The translations under genes and the position numbers were made by a program. The notes under the pieces are model-generated. The model was not told where the DNA came from. It saw nothing but the letters and a program-made list of their open reading frames with translations, and did no database searches. Below are positions 16,468 to 25,290 of a stretch of DNA of 64,000 bases, one piece after another. This stretch comes from Mannheimia glucosida (GTDB taxonomy: Bacteria; Pseudomonadota; Gammaproteobacteria; Enterobacterales; Pasteurellaceae): positions 682,001 through 746,000 of the forward strand of contig NZ_CP176502.1 in NCBI RefSeq assembly GCF_046267875.1, given 5' to 3'. Positions within the stretch are counted from its first letter, which is position 1. Each line of letters begins with the position of its first letter.

Positions 16468-16498
16468 ACCCTCACCTCGAACGAGGGTTTATTTTTTA
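16468..16498 (+). promoter_or_regulatory. Hairpin plus T-run in the rpsP leader
   Basis: ACCCTC and GAGGGT form a 6-bp stem, followed by TTATTTTTT, about 25 bases before the rpsP start. It resembles a weak terminator and may attenuate the ribosomal operon. Confidence 0.4.
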
Positions 16499-16522
16499 CT
16501 ATCAACATTTAGAGGAAAGGTT

Positions 16523-16771
16523 ATGGTAACCATTCGTTTAACTCGTGGCGGAGCTAAAAAACGCCCATTTTACCAAATCGTGGTAGCGGACAGCCGTTCA
16601 CCTCGTGATGGTCGCTTTATCGAGCGTATCGGTTTCTTCAATCCATTAGCAGCAGGTCAAGCTGAGCGTTTACGCTTAGATGTGGCTAAAGTAGATGCTT
16701 GGGTTGCTAAAGGTGCTGATTTATCAGACCGTGTTGCTTCTTTAGTAAAAGAAGCTCGCAAAGCAGCTTAA
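16523..16771 (+). CDS. rpsP: 30S ribosomal protein S16
   Basis: This 82-aa protein starts MVTIRLTRGGAKKRPFYQIV and contains DSRSPRDGRFIERIGFFNP, diagnostic of bS16. Length is normal. AGAGGAAAGG precedes the ATG. It is first in the conserved order rpsP-rimM-trmD-rplS. Confidence 0.98.
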   Translation: MVTIRLTRGGAKKRPFYQIVVADSRSPRDGRFIERIGFFNPLAAGQAERLRLDVAKVDAWVAKGADLSDRVASLVKEARKAA

Positions 16772-16803
16772 TTTTTAAGCCAAAATTAAATAAGTAGGTG
16801 AGT

Positions 16804-17331
16804 ATGAGCGAACAAAAGATCGAAGTTGTCGGAAAATTAGGTTCAACCTATGGTATCCGTGGTTGGTTACGTCTCTATTCATCGACAGAACAAACTGAGA
16901 GCATTTTCGACTATCAGCCGTGGTTTTTAAAAATTAAAGGTCAGTGGCAGCCGGTCGAATTAGAAAGTTGGCGTTATCACAGCAATGATTTGATTGTGAA
17001 ATTAAAAGGCACGGAAGACCGTGAAGCCGCACAGTTATTAACCAATGCTGAAATCGGCGTGGATTTAGCTGTGTTTCCTGAATTGGAAGAGGGAGATTAC
17101 TATTGGCACGATTTAATCGGTTGTTCAGTAGTAAACTTAGAAGGCTACACAATGGGAACAGTTGCCGAAATGATGGAAACAGGTTCAAATGATGTGTTAG
17201 TGGTGCGTAATAACGGCAAAGATGCTTTCGGTAAACAAGAACGATTAATTCCGTTTTTGTATGAACAAGTAGTTAAAAGAGTAGATCTCGCCACCAAAAC
17301 CATTACGGTGGAGTGGGACGCTGGTTTCTAA
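16804..17331 (+). CDS. rimM: Ribosome maturation factor RimM
   Basis: RimM helps to assemble the 30S head, binding S19. The 175-aa protein has an N-terminal RimM domain (VVGKLGSTYGIRGWLRLYS) and a C-terminal PRC barrel with YYWHDLIGCSVVN and a late LIPFLYEQVV. A GTG two codons earlier is possible, but ATG at 16804 is better placed after AGG at 16796. Confidence 0.96.
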   Translation: MSEQKIEVVGKLGSTYGIRGWLRLYSSTEQTESIFDYQPWFLKIKGQWQPVELESWRYHSNDLIVKLKGTEDREAAQLLTNAEIGVDLAVFPELEEGDYYWHDLIGCSVVNLEGYTMGTVAEMMETGSNDVLVVRNNGKDAFGKQERLIPFLYEQVVKRVDLATKTITVEWDAGF

Positions 17332-17375
17332 CCTCAGGTATGCGGTGAGCTTTGGAAAACATTTAAGGCGTTAAA

Positions 17376-18131
17376 ATGTGGATTGGTATTATTTCACTGT
17401 TCCCTGAAATGTTTAAAGCAATTACCGATTTCGGGGTGACAGGACGTGCAGTTAAACAAAATCTGCTGCAAGTCGAGTGTTGGAATCCTCGTGATTTTAC
17501 ATTCGATAAACATAAAACCGTAGATGATCGCCCTTATGGCGGTGGTCCGGGAATGTTGATGATGGTGCAACCTTTGCGTGATGCGATTCACGCAGCGAAA
17601 AAGGCGGCATTAGCAGTAGAAGGCGGTGAAGCTAAAGTGATTTATCTTTCGCCGCAAGGACGTAAACTCGATCAAAACGGTGTGCAAACACTGGCTTCAA
17701 ATCAGAAACTGATTTTAATCTGTGGACGATATGAAGGGGTTGATGAAAGATTGATTCAAACAGAAGTTGATGAAGAATGGTCAATCGGTGATTACGTTCT
17801 TACAGGGGGAGAATTACCTGCAATGACATTAATTGATGCGGTTGCAAGGTTTGTTCCCGGGGTATTAGGCAAACAGGCTTCAGCGTTGGAGGATTCTTTC
17901 GCAGAGGGTTTATTAGATTGCCCACATTATACCCGCCCTGAAGTATTAGACGGTATGCCTGTTCCGGAAGTGCTGATGTCTGGACACCATGAACAAATTC
18001 GTAAATGGCGGTTGGAACAATCGCTGGAACGAACGTGGTTAAGACGCCCTGAGCTATTGGATAGCCTAGCTCTGACTGACGAACAGCGTGTGTTGTTAGC
18101 TAAAATTAAAAAACAGCACAAAATCAGTTAA
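17376..18131 (+). CDS. trmD: tRNA (guanine-N1-)-methyltransferase
   Basis: TrmD methylates G37 of tRNAs using S-adenosylmethionine and preserves reading frame. The 251-aa protein starts MWIGIISLFPEMF and has DDRPYGGGPGMLMM near residue 50, LICGRYEGVDERL near 110 and SIGDYVLTGGELPAM near 133, which form the SPOUT knot. Length is normal. It sits in the usual rpsP operon. Confidence 0.98.
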   Translation: MWIGIISLFPEMFKAITDFGVTGRAVKQNLLQVECWNPRDFTFDKHKTVDDRPYGGGPGMLMMVQPLRDAIHAAKKAALAVEGGEAKVIYLSPQGRKLDQNGVQTLASNQKLILICGRYEGVDERLIQTEVDEEWSIGDYVLTGGELPAMTLIDAVARFVPGVLGKQASALEDSFAEGLLDCPHYTRPEVLDGMPVPEVLMSGHHEQIRKWRLEQSLERTWLRRPELLDSLALTDEQRVLLAKIKKQHKIS

Positions 18132-18157
18132 TTCTAGGATTATAGAAGGTTTTCAAA

Positions 18158-18508
18158 ATGAGTAACATCATCAAACAACTTGAACAAGAACAGTTAAAAC
18201 AAGACTTACCTAGCTTCCGTCCGGGTGACACATTAGAAGTTAAGGTATGGGTAGTAGAAGGTAGTAAAAAACGTTTGCAAGCGTTCGAAGGCGTGGTTAT
18301 TGCAATTCGTAACCGTGGCTTGCACTCTGCATTCACTCTACGTAAAGTTTCAAACGGCGTAGGCGTTGAGCGTGTATTCCAAACTCACTCACCTGTAATT
18401 GACAGCATTTCTGTTAAACGTAAAGGTGCGGTACGTAAAGCTAAACTTTACTACTTACGTGAGCGTTCTGGTAAATCTGCACGTATCAAAGAGCGTCTTG
18501 GCGACTAA
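18158..18508 (+). CDS. rplS: 50S ribosomal protein L19
   Basis: This 116-aa protein has the bL19 pattern: PSFRPGDTLEVKVWVVEGSKKRLQAFEGVVIA and a KLYYLRERSGKSARIKE end. It is last in the rpsP operon, followed at once by a strong terminator. Confidence 0.98.
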   Translation: MSNIIKQLEQEQLKQDLPSFRPGDTLEVKVWVVEGSKKRLQAFEGVVIAIRNRGLHSAFTLRKVSNGVGVERVFQTHSPVIDSISVKRKGAVRKAKLYYLRERSGKSARIKERLGD

Positions 18509-18532
18509 TTGTTACAAAGCAGTGAAATGCAC

Positions 18533-18560
18533 AAAAGCCTTGAGGAAACTCAAGGCTTTT
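18533..18560 (+). terminator. rpsP-operon terminator
   Basis: AAAAGCCTTGAG-GAAA-CTCAAGGCTTTT is a 12-bp perfect stem with a GNRA-type loop, followed by GCTTTTTG. Confidence 0.9.
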
Positions 18561-18581
18561 GCTTTTTGTACTTACAAGCGG

Positions 18582-18914
18582 TTATTTTTCTATATTTTTT
18601 TGCAAATAACGTTTCTCAAATTTGGCTTGATGGCGTTCAAGCACTTCTGTCATCGAAATGTCGTATTTATCGGCCAGCACAAAGATATTATCCATCACAT
18701 CGCCTAACTCTTCAATTAAGTTGTCTCGCTTTTGCTGTTGTGAGGCTTCGGTTTCGTCCGGTCGTTCACGTCCGATTTCAATCGCTCTTACCGCACAAGC
18801 TACTTCGCCGATTTCTTCTGTCAGATAAGTCACCCGCATAAAAGGGCTTCGTTCATACCAACCTTGTTGTTGGTAAAACTGACGAACCCATTGTTGATAT
18901 TGTTCAATTTGCAT
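18582..18914 (-). CDS. MazG-like nucleotide pyrophosphohydrolase
   Basis: This 110-aa protein is a single MazG-fold domain. It carries the metal-binding pattern YLTEEIGEVACAVR near residue 30 (EExxE) and NLIEELGDVMDNIFVLAD near 65 (ExxD). Such short all-alpha enzymes hydrolyse (d)NTPs to the monophosphate, cleaning the nucleotide pool. The substrate cannot be read from sequence. It is convergent to rplS and follows the L16 hydroxylase gene on the minus strand, with two hairpin repeats between. Confidence 0.85.
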   Translation of the reverse strand: MQIEQYQQWVRQFYQQQGWYERSPFMRVTYLTEEIGEVACAVRAIEIGRERPDETEASQQQKRDNLIEELGDVMDNIFVLADKYDISMTEVLERHQAKFEKRYLQKNIEK

Positions 18915-18937
18915 TTTATTTTTGATTCAAAAAGTAG

Positions 18938-18957
18938 GGGCGAAAAATTTTTCGCCC
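18938..18957. repeat. Short hairpin repeat (GGGCGAAAAATTTTTCGCCC)
   Basis: A perfect 20-bp palindrome preceded by GTAGG. A near copy lies at 55360. It can act as terminator of the minus-strand L16 hydroxylase gene. Confidence 0.6.
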
Positions 18958-18978
18958 TTTTATAAGAAAATGTATCAG

Positions 18979-19001
18979 GGCAAATAATGATTTGCCCCTA
19001 G
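18979..19001. repeat. Short hairpin repeat (GGGCAAAT-AATG-ATTTGCCC)
   Basis: A 9-bp stem with AATG loop directly after the L16 hydroxylase gene. It shares the loop and overall form with the hairpin at 52292. Confidence 0.55.
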
Positions 19002-19006
19002 GAGGG

Positions 19007-20203
19007 TTACTCTGCTTCAGAGAGAATAATCCAGCCACTATCCAGCCAGTCGCAAATGGTGTCTAGCATTAGCTCCAGCTCCGCTTGGTCTTGCACTTTG
19101 GAGGCAAGTTTGTTCCACGAAATCGAATCTCCATTGGCGATACGAATCAGTAATGCCATTTCGGCTTCGTTTAACTCATCAATCCACTCGCCATTCACAT
19201 AAACCCGTTGAGGGTTCTCGGTGTAGAGGATTTTTACATTTGCATCTTGCTGTAACCAGCCGCCGGCTTCGAGAATTTCTTGCACTTCGTCAGGGTAATA
19301 TTCATTGTCAGTTTGCAATAATTCATAACGGCGGCTACTTGCTGCAGTGGCAACACTGTGAGTGAGTAACTCATCGAACTGTTCGGAATTTTGGAGCAAG
19401 TCGATTAACTGATGTTTAAACATTTTCACCATTTTCGGATCAAGCAACGCATTCGGCTGTTCATTCGGCGTTAAGCGGAACGGAAGATGAAATTCCGATG
19501 AATTAATGTTGTCGGCTTGTTGTTCGATGGTTTTGCATAGATTTTCCAGTAAATCGGTCGCATTTGGATAACGTAAACCAAAAGAGAAAGTTAAGCCTTG
19601 CTCGCTTTCGGAAACACCATAGTGAGCCATTCGAGACGGTACATAAAGCACATCACCCGGGTTCATTACCTCGTCCATAACCAGTTCGCCCATATCATCA
19701 AAAATGCGGATCGGTTGGTTTGGTTTGAATTCGGTGCTTGGGTCACACCATTTGCCTAATTGCCAGCGGCGTTGCCCGTAGCCTTGCACCAAGAACACAT
19801 CGTACTCATCATAATGTTTGCCGACAGTGCCGTTGAGCGGTGAGCAAGAAACCATAATGTCATCACGTTGCCATTGCGGGATAAAACCAAAAGCCTGCCA
19901 AAGCTCGCCTAGCTCAGGCGACCATTGCTCGAGGTTTTGCACCATTACAGACCATTGTGCAGGTAACTCTTCCAAATCTTCCTCAACAAGCGGGCTGGAT
20001 TTAACAGACCATTTCTCGTCTTTGCATTGAATAAGACGTGCAGTGACTTCTTCCTCTAATGCCAGTTCTAAAATATCTTCCGGCTCAAATAATCCGACAA
20101 TTTGAGGTAAGCCGTTACGGATTAATAGCGGTCGTTTTTGCCAATATTCTCGCAAAAAGGTTTCAGGGCTGATATTTTCAGGTAAGCAGAATGGAATGTT
20201 CAT
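19007..20203 (-). CDS. roxA: Ribosomal protein L16 3-hydroxylase (RoxA/YcfD family)
   Basis: The 398-aa protein is a cupin/JmjC-type Fe(II), 2-oxoglutarate oxygenase that hydroxylates an Arg of L16 in the E. coli homologue. The jelly-roll core shows VGKHYDEYDVFLVQGYGQRRWQLGKW (HxD iron ligands, near residue 130) and DVLYVPSRMAHYGVS with the third His near 192. A C-terminal winged-helix part follows. The ATG at 20203 has AAGGAG before it; the longer form starting five codons earlier does not. Confidence 0.9.
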   Translation of the reverse strand: MNIPFCLPENISPETFLREYWQKRPLLIRNGLPQIVGLFEPEDILELALEEEVTARLIQCKDEKWSVKSSPLVEEDLEELPAQWSVMVQNLEQWSPELGELWQAFGFIPQWQRDDIMVSCSPLNGTVGKHYDEYDVFLVQGYGQRRWQLGKWCDPSTEFKPNQPIRIFDDMGELVMDEVMNPGDVLYVPSRMAHYGVSESEQGLTFSFGLRYPNATDLLENLCKTIEQQADNINSSEFHLPFRLTPNEQPNALLDPKMVKMFKHQLIDLLQNSEQFDELLTHSVATAASSRRYELLQTDNEYYPDEVQEILEAGGWLQQDANVKILYTENPQRVYVNGEWIDELNEAEMALLIRIANGDSISWNKLASKVQDQAELELMLDTICDWLDSGWIILSEAE

Positions 20204-20323
20204 AAAAGCTCCTTGCAACGTGCATCTCTAGGTTTGTTGATATTCTACCCGAGAAATCAGGAAAAGCGGGAAATTTTTTATGATTTAGCGACATCATTCA
20301 CATTTTGAAAGGGAAATAATGAA

Positions 20324-20346
20324 AAAGGCGAACATTGTCCGCCTTT
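20324..20346 (-). terminator. accBC terminator
   Basis: On the minus strand AAAGGCG-N9-CGCCTTT is followed by TTC, right after the accC stop. Confidence 0.7.
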
Positions 20347-20351
20347 GAAAT

Positions 20352-21695
20352 TTATTTTAAGCCGAGTTTTTTCTCGAGATAGTGGATATTTGTGCCACCT
20401 TTGCGGAATTCTTTATCCGCAAGAATTTGAGTATGTAAAGGAATATTGGTTTTAATACCTTCTACAATGGTTTCGGAAAGGGCATTTTCCATCCGGCGAA
20501 TCGCAATATCACGATCTTCTGCAAAGGTAATCAATTTACCAATCATCGAATCGTAATGTGGCGGTACGCTATAGCCAGAGTAAATATGTGAATCCCAACG
20601 CACACCTAAACCACCCGGAACGTGTAAACGGGTAATTTTACCCGGTGATGGCAAGAAGGTATTTGGATCTTCTGCGTTGATACGGCACTCAATGGCGTGA
20701 CCTTTCACTTTAATATCATCTTGTGTGATCGAAAGTGGTAAGCCAGCTGCCACACGCAGTTGCTCTTTTACCAAGTCCACACCGGTAATCATTTCGGTTA
20801 CAGGGTGTTCTACCTGTAAGCGGGTGTTCATTTCAATGAAGTAGAACTCGCCGTTTTCATATAAGAACTCAAAAGTACCTGCACCACGGTAGCCAATTTC
20901 ACGGCAGGCATTGGCACAACGCTCCCCGATAAATTGACGCAATTCAGGTGTAATACCCGGAGCAGGTGCTTCTTCCACCACTTTTTGGTGGCGACGTTGC
21001 ATTGAGCAATCACGCTCTGCTAAATAAACCGCATTACCGTGAGTATCGGCAAGTACTTGGATTTCAATATGGCGTGGATTTTCTAAATATTTCTCCATAT
21101 ACACCATATCGTTATTAAATGCCGCTTTCGCTTCGGCTTTCGTCATTGCGATAGATTCTTCCAAATCTTTCTCGTGATGAACTACACGCATACCACGACC
21201 TCCACCGCCGCCTGATGCTTTGATGATCACCGGGTAGCCGATACGTTTAGCGATTTCTTTATTTTTCTTCGGATCGTTACCGACCGGACCGTCAGAACCC
21301 GGTACGCAAGGCACGCCGGCTTTTTTCATTGCATTGATAGCAGACACTTTATCGCCCATTAAGCGAATCACATCAGCCGTTGGACCAATAAAGATGAAGC
21401 CTGATTTCTCAACTTGTTCGGCAAAGTTTGCGTTTTCAGATAAGAAACCGTAGCCTGGGTGAATAGCATCGGCATTCGTTACTTCGGCAGCGGCAATAAT
21501 CATCGGGATATTTAAATAGCTTTTTACCGATGGAGCAGGACCGATACAAATGGTTTCATCGGCTAATTTAACGTGTTTTAATTCACGGTCGGCGGTTGAA
21601 TGCACGGCAACCGTTTTAATGCCTAATTCTTTACAGGCACGCAAAATACGCAGAGCAATTTCGCCACGGTTTGCGATAACAACTTTTTCTAACAT
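20352..21695 (-). CDS. accC: Biotin carboxylase subunit of acetyl-CoA carboxylase
   Basis: AccC carboxylates the biotin of AccB with bicarbonate and ATP, the first half of malonyl-CoA formation. The 447-aa protein starts MLEKVVIANRGEIALRILRACKELG, has the ATP-grasp loop KASGGGGGRGMRVV near residue 159, EMNTRLQVEHPVTEM near 288 and AIECRINAEDP near 332. Length is normal. It follows accB by 71 bp with a small hairpin between. Confidence 0.98.
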   Translation of the reverse strand: MLEKVVIANRGEIALRILRACKELGIKTVAVHSTADRELKHVKLADETICIGPAPSVKSYLNIPMIIAAAEVTNADAIHPGYGFLSENANFAEQVEKSGFIFIGPTADVIRLMGDKVSAINAMKKAGVPCVPGSDGPVGNDPKKNKEIAKRIGYPVIIKASGGGGGRGMRVVHHEKDLEESIAMTKAEAKAAFNNDMVYMEKYLENPRHIEIQVLADTHGNAVYLAERDCSMQRRHQKVVEEAPAPGITPELRQFIGERCANACREIGYRGAGTFEFLYENGEFYFIEMNTRLQVEHPVTEMITGVDLVKEQLRVAAGLPLSITQDDIKVKGHAIECRINAEDPNTFLPSPGKITRLHVPGGLGVRWDSHIYSGYSVPPHYDSMIGKLITFAEDRDIAIRRMENALSETIVEGIKTNIPLHTQILADKEFRKGGTNIHYLEKKLGLK

Positions 21696-21725
21696 AGGGA
21701 AGTTCCTTGTGTTTTAGAAAATGTA

Positions 21726-21744
21726 GGGCGTGTTGCACACGCCC
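21726..21744. repeat. Hairpin in the accB-accC gap
   Basis: GGGCGTGT-TGC-ACACGCCC, an 8-bp stem preceded by TGTA. It resembles the other short GC-armed hairpins between genes of this window. Confidence 0.5.
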
Positions 21745-21766
21745 GTTTGAAAATTTAAGGAAGAGA

Positions 21767-22234
21767 TTATTCAATGATGAATAATTTTTGGTCGAATTCT
21801 ACCGGTTCGCCATCATTAACTAAAATTTCTTTTACCACACCGGCTTTGTCTGACTCGATACGGTTCATCATTTTCATTGCTTCTACAATACATAACGCAT
21901 CACCGATTTTCACGGTTTGCCCCACTTCAACGAACGGTTTTGCATCTGGGCTTGGGCTACGGTAGAAAGTCCCCACCATTGGTGAAAGCACTGCGTGGCC
22001 ACTCGTTTCTGCGGCTTTTGGTGCTTCAGCCGGAGCTGCAACAGGTGCTGTCGAAGCTACTTGAGGTGCCGCTGGTGCAACAACAGGAGCTGCTGCATAT
22101 TGAACTGCAGCTGGTGCAACAGCTGGAGCAGCACGGCTAATACGCACTGTACCTTCTTCTTCAGACACTTCTAACTCGGTAATGCCAGATTCTTCAACTA
22201 ATTCAATAAGTTTTTTGATTTTGCGAATATCCAT
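21767..22234 (-). CDS. accB: Biotin carboxyl carrier protein of acetyl-CoA carboxylase
   Basis: The 155-aa protein carries the biotin that shuttles CO2. Its N-terminal helix domain is MDIRKIKKLIELVEESGI, followed by an Ala/Pro-rich linker (about residues 35-75) and the C-terminal biotinyl domain with EAMKMMN, Lys being the biotin site. The longer reading frame starts 22 codons earlier but has no homologous N-terminus; the ATG at 22234 gives the normal AccB start. Confidence 0.97.
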   Translation of the reverse strand: MDIRKIKKLIELVEESGITELEVSEEEGTVRISRAAPAVAPAAVQYAAAPVVAPAAPQVASTAPVAAPAEAPKAAETSGHAVLSPMVGTFYRSPSPDAKPFVEVGQTVKIGDALCIVEAMKMMNRIESDKAGVVKEILVNDGEPVEFDQKLFIIE

Positions 22235-22486
22235 AATAAGATTCCGTATGTGATTAAATAAAATAAAAAAGAGAACTCCACATTTGGGGTATAAATTCAA
22301 ATGTAGAGTTAAAAAATGCTGGGCGTAGAATACCTGAATTTCGCTAATTTTGCGAATAAAATCTGATAATTTTGGCGAAAATGGACGATTTTGGCATTCA
22401 TCGTACCAGTTGGGGTTAGCGAAGAATGGAGACTTGTAAGTGGTCGAAAATTGCTAATTTTTTGCAAAAAACGACCGCTTGTCAGA

Positions 22487-23269
22487 CTATTTCAATAAAT
22501 CTTCATTTTTCTTGTAATTCCACTTGCTACCGGGCTTGTCGATATACTGAAAATATTCGTTGGTAAAAGTACCTTGAGCACAAGTTACTTTGTCTCGGCG
22601 GAAATTCACTTCTTTATCACCAATGGCGTTATTTAAGGTGTCAGGACCGGTCATAACAAACACTCCACCTTCAATTCGGCGGTTCTCAATATTGCTGATA
22701 ATTAGCTCAAGTGTGTCTTTTAGAATCCAATTCCCTTTTTCAGCGGCAAGGAAAAAATTAGTATATTTGTCGCGACGCTTGATTAAAACTTCACTATCAT
22801 TCTCGCCAATAATTTGAGAGAGCGGGTAAACCAAATGCCCATCAATATCAATATAAATACCACCTTCTCTGAGCAAGGTAAAAATTCGCCAAAAATCCGC
22901 TTGTGCCGCACCATCGGTTAATTTGCTATAGGCATTAAAGGCGCGTTCATCGGCATTGGCTTTGATGTATGCCTCACGCTCTTCCGTGCTAACGTAGCGA
23001 TAATCGTAGCTCAATGACATCAAGCGATTGAACAGATAATTCGCATACATTGGCAAGGTCACTTTGTTGGAATAATTCGTTTGCCAAATGGTTTTGGTAA
23101 TTTTGCTCGGAGTGCTTGATTGGATTTTTGCCGGGCTATATTCGGGAATAGTGAAACGTTTTTTCGGAAACAGGGCGTGAAACGGATAACTCAATATTTT
23201 GACGATATTACCCAATAAACGGAAAACTCCGTTACAGATCACAATAAATTGTTCATTTTTAACAGCCAT
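22487..23269 (-). CDS. Glycosyltransferase with DXD motif (sugar-binding region family)
   Basis: This 260-aa protein fits the Gly_transf_sug / OCH1-like family. It has ITKTIWQTNYSNK near residue 55, then AAQADFWRIFTLLREGGIYIDIDGHLVYP near 120, where DID is the metal- and nucleotide-sugar-binding DXD. A hydrophobic N-terminal stretch may anchor it to the membrane. It probably acts in lipooligosaccharide or capsule synthesis, but donor and acceptor are unknown. It lies downstream of aroQ and is probably co-transcribed with it. Confidence 0.8.
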   Translation of the reverse strand: MAVKNEQFIVICNGVFRLLGNIVKILSYPFHALFPKKRFTIPEYSPAKIQSSTPSKITKTIWQTNYSNKVTLPMYANYLFNRLMSLSYDYRYVSTEEREAYIKANADERAFNAYSKLTDGAAQADFWRIFTLLREGGIYIDIDGHLVYPLSQIIGENDSEVLIKRRDKYTNFFLAAEKGNWILKDTLELIISNIENRRIEGGVFVMTGPDTLNNAIGDKEVNFRRDKVTCAQGTFTNEYFQYIDKPGSKWNYKKNEDLLK

Positions 23270-23278
23270 TTTATTGCC

Positions 23279-23716
23279 TTATGCTTTTAAGTGTGAAATT
23301 GCAAAATCCAACGCATATTCATAGCCTTTTGCCCCTAAACCGCAAATAACGCCTTTTGCAATATCACTTAGATAGGAGTGATGGCGAAAAGGTTCACGGC
23401 TATGAACGTTAGACAAGTGCACCTCAACAAACGGAATCGACACACTCAATAACGCATCACGAATTGCTACGCTGGTGTGAGTGAATGCCCCGGGGTTAAT
23501 AATAATAAAATCGGTATGCTGAAAGGCTTGGTGAATGCGGTTGATAATCGGCTCTTCACCGTTGGCTTGAAAGCTCTCCAGCTCAACGCCTTGATCCGCA
23601 GCCAATTTTTTTAAGTGGTTTTCAATATCCGCTAAAGTTTGCGAACCGTAAATTTGCGGCTCACGTTTGCCTAACATATTTAAATTCGGGCCATTAAGAA
23701 GAAGGATTTTTTTCAT
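23279..23716 (-). CDS. aroQ: 3-Dehydroquinate dehydratase, type II
   Basis: AroQ converts 3-dehydroquinate to 3-dehydroshikimate in aromatic amino acid synthesis. The 145-aa protein has LLNGPNLNMLGKREPQIYG at the start, the catalytic Tyr of IYG, INPGAFTHTSVAIRDAL near residue 75 and EVHLSNVHSREPFRHHSY near 97. Length is normal. Confidence 0.97.
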   Translation of the reverse strand: MKKILLLNGPNLNMLGKREPQIYGSQTLADIENHLKKLAADQGVELESFQANGEEPIINRIHQAFQHTDFIIINPGAFTHTSVAIRDALLSVSIPFVEVHLSNVHSREPFRHHSYLSDIAKGVICGLGAKGYEYALDFAISHLKA

Positions 23717-23722
23717 ATTTAC

Positions 23723-24181
23723 TTATTCAACTTGTAATTCATAATTAAGCCATTCACGGTTTTCTTTCGCCCCCAAGCGTTGATAAAAACGAATACCGCC
23801 GTCATTCCAAGGAGCAACCGTCCATTTTATCGTCTTGCAATGATGTGCCTTCGCCTCATTTTTCAAGGCTTGCATTAACGCCTCTCCTACTTTCTGGTTC
23901 CGAGCAGTTTCATCAACATAAAGCTCTTTCATATAAATAGCGGGGCGATTTTGGGCAGTGTAAGGGAGAAAATAATAAACCAAAATGCCGATAATGTTAG
24001 ACGCATTTTCAGCCACTAAGCAGTAAAAATCGGGTGGGTTTTTGCGGAAGCCTGATTCTATTACAACTTCAGGAGTGATCGCAAAAGAATCGATATAGTG
24101 CTCAAACACAGCCAGTTTTTGCATCAGTGGGAACACTTGGTGGGTATCTTGTTCGACCATTTTGCGGATTGTAAATGCCAT
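23723..24181 (-). CDS. GNAT-family N-acetyltransferase
   Basis: This 152-aa protein has the GNAT fold. The acetyl-CoA loop is seen as LYVDETARNQKVGEALMQAL near residue 88 and the C-terminal part as APWNDGGIRFYQRLGAKENREWLNYEL. It resembles diamine (spermidine/thialysine) acetyltransferases in the last motif, but the substrate is not certain. It lies between dapD and aroQ on the same strand. Confidence 0.85.
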   Translation of the reverse strand: MAFTIRKMVEQDTHQVFPLMQKLAVFEHYIDSFAITPEVVIESGFRKNPPDFYCLVAENASNIIGILVYYFLPYTAQNRPAIYMKELYVDETARNQKVGEALMQALKNEAKAHHCKTIKWTVAPWNDGGIRFYQRLGAKENREWLNYELQVE

Positions 24182-24201
24182 AAAATTCCTTACAAGCGGT
24201 A

Positions 24202-24231
24202 AAAAAATCCCTCACTTTTGCAAAGCGAGGG
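24202..24231 (-). terminator. dapD terminator
   Basis: On the minus strand CCCTCGCTTT and AAAGTGAGGG form a stem followed by a run of T, just after the dapD stop and overlapping an uptake sequence. Confidence 0.7.
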
Positions 24232-24240
24232 AGGTTTTAA

Positions 24241-25065
24241 TTATTCGTCAATAGAACGTAATAAGTCGTTTAAGCCCACTTTGCTTAAGGTTTTCTCATC
24301 CACTTTTTTCACAATCACCGCACAGTAGAGGTTGTGTGAACCATCTTTTGATGGAAGCGAGCCTGAAACCACAACAGAGCCTGCCGGCACACGGCCGTAA
24401 TGCACTTCACCGGTTTCACGGTCGTAAATTTTGGTAGATTGACCGATAAACACGCCCATTGAGATCACGCAGTTATCTTCGACAATCACGCCTTCTACGA
24501 TTTCAGAACGAGCGCCGATAAAGCAGTTATCGCCGATGATGGTCGGGTTTGCTTGTAATGGCTCTAACACACCACCGATACCCACGCCGCCTGAAAGGTG
24601 AACATTTTTACCGATTTGCGCACAAGAACCCACTGTTACCCAAGTGTCCACCATTGTGCCTTCGCCAACGTATGCACCGATGTTCACGAAAGATGGCATT
24701 AACACCACGTTTTTCTCGATGTGTGAACCTTTACGCACCACCGCACCCGGCACAGCACGGATGCCGTCTGCCTTGAACTGCTCTTCGGTGTAGTTACCGT
24801 ATTTGGTCGGCACTTTGTCGTAGAATTTGGTTTCTGCACCGTCGATGATTTGGTTGTCTGCGATACGGAATGAAAGCAATACGGCTTTTTTCACCCATTG
24901 ATTTACGACCCATTCGCCCTCTTTTTTCTCGGCAACACGCAGTGAACCGTTATCCAGACCTGCGATCACCTCTTCTACTGCCGCTTTGGTTTCGGCGTCT
25001 ACGCTTTTCGGGGTAATTTCCGCACGGCGTTCAAATGCCGCTTCAATAATTGCTTGTAAAGACAT
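24241..25065 (-). CDS. dapD: 2,3,4,5-Tetrahydropyridine-2,6-dicarboxylate N-succinyltransferase
   Basis: DapD transfers succinate from succinyl-CoA in lysine and diaminopimelate synthesis. The 274-aa protein starts with MSLQAIIEAAFERRAEITP and has a left-handed beta-helix of hexapeptide repeats from about residue 105 (GAVVRKGSHIEKNVVLMPSF, IGAYVGEGTMVDTW, GVGIGGVLEPLQA). Length is exactly that of the E. coli enzyme. Confidence 0.97.
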   Translation of the reverse strand: MSLQAIIEAAFERRAEITPKSVDAETKAAVEEVIAGLDNGSLRVAEKKEGEWVVNQWVKKAVLLSFRIADNQIIDGAETKFYDKVPTKYGNYTEEQFKADGIRAVPGAVVRKGSHIEKNVVLMPSFVNIGAYVGEGTMVDTWVTVGSCAQIGKNVHLSGGVGIGGVLEPLQANPTIIGDNCFIGARSEIVEGVIVEDNCVISMGVFIGQSTKIYDRETGEVHYGRVPAGSVVVSGSLPSKDGSHNLYCAVIVKKVDEKTLSKVGLNDLLRSIDE

Positions 25066-25182
25066 TGTTGTGTTCCTTAATACATAAATTAAAACAGAAA
25101 ATTCGGCTCACTTTTTAACATAGAAAGGCGTATATTTCCATAGAAAAAGATGAAATTATGGGTAAAAAGGCAAATTTTAAAA

Positions 25183-25198
25183 TGTGAACAAGATCACA
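25183..25198. promoter_or_regulatory. CRP site before the beta-glucoside operon
   Basis: TGTGA-ACAAGA-TCACA is a perfect CRP site in the 308-bp gap between dapD and bglF. The same gap also holds an uptake sequence near 25219 and the antitermination leader at 25264; no gene was seen. Confidence 0.8.
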
Positions 25199-25263
25199 AA
25201 TTCAAACATTCCCTTTTGCAAGCGGTTATTTTTTCCGATAAATTTGCAAACGTTGAAACACTT

Positions 25264-25290
25264 AGGGTGTTACGTTAATTCGGCAAGCCT
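25264..25290 (+). promoter_or_regulatory. Putative ribonucleic antiterminator (RAT) site for LicT/BglG protein
   Basis: The 27-base element begins AGGGTGTTAC and ends CGGCAAGCCT. It matches the layout of known RAT sites (GGATTGTTAC ... GGCAAAACC). It overlaps the first bases of the terminator stem at 25286, as expected for an antiterminator that excludes the terminator. Confidence 0.75.

Noticed and set aside
16272..16508. 78-residue minus-strand frame before rpsP
   Set aside because: It runs antisense across the rpsP promoter and leader, is very AT-rich and Lys/Phe/Leu-rich, and resembles no family.
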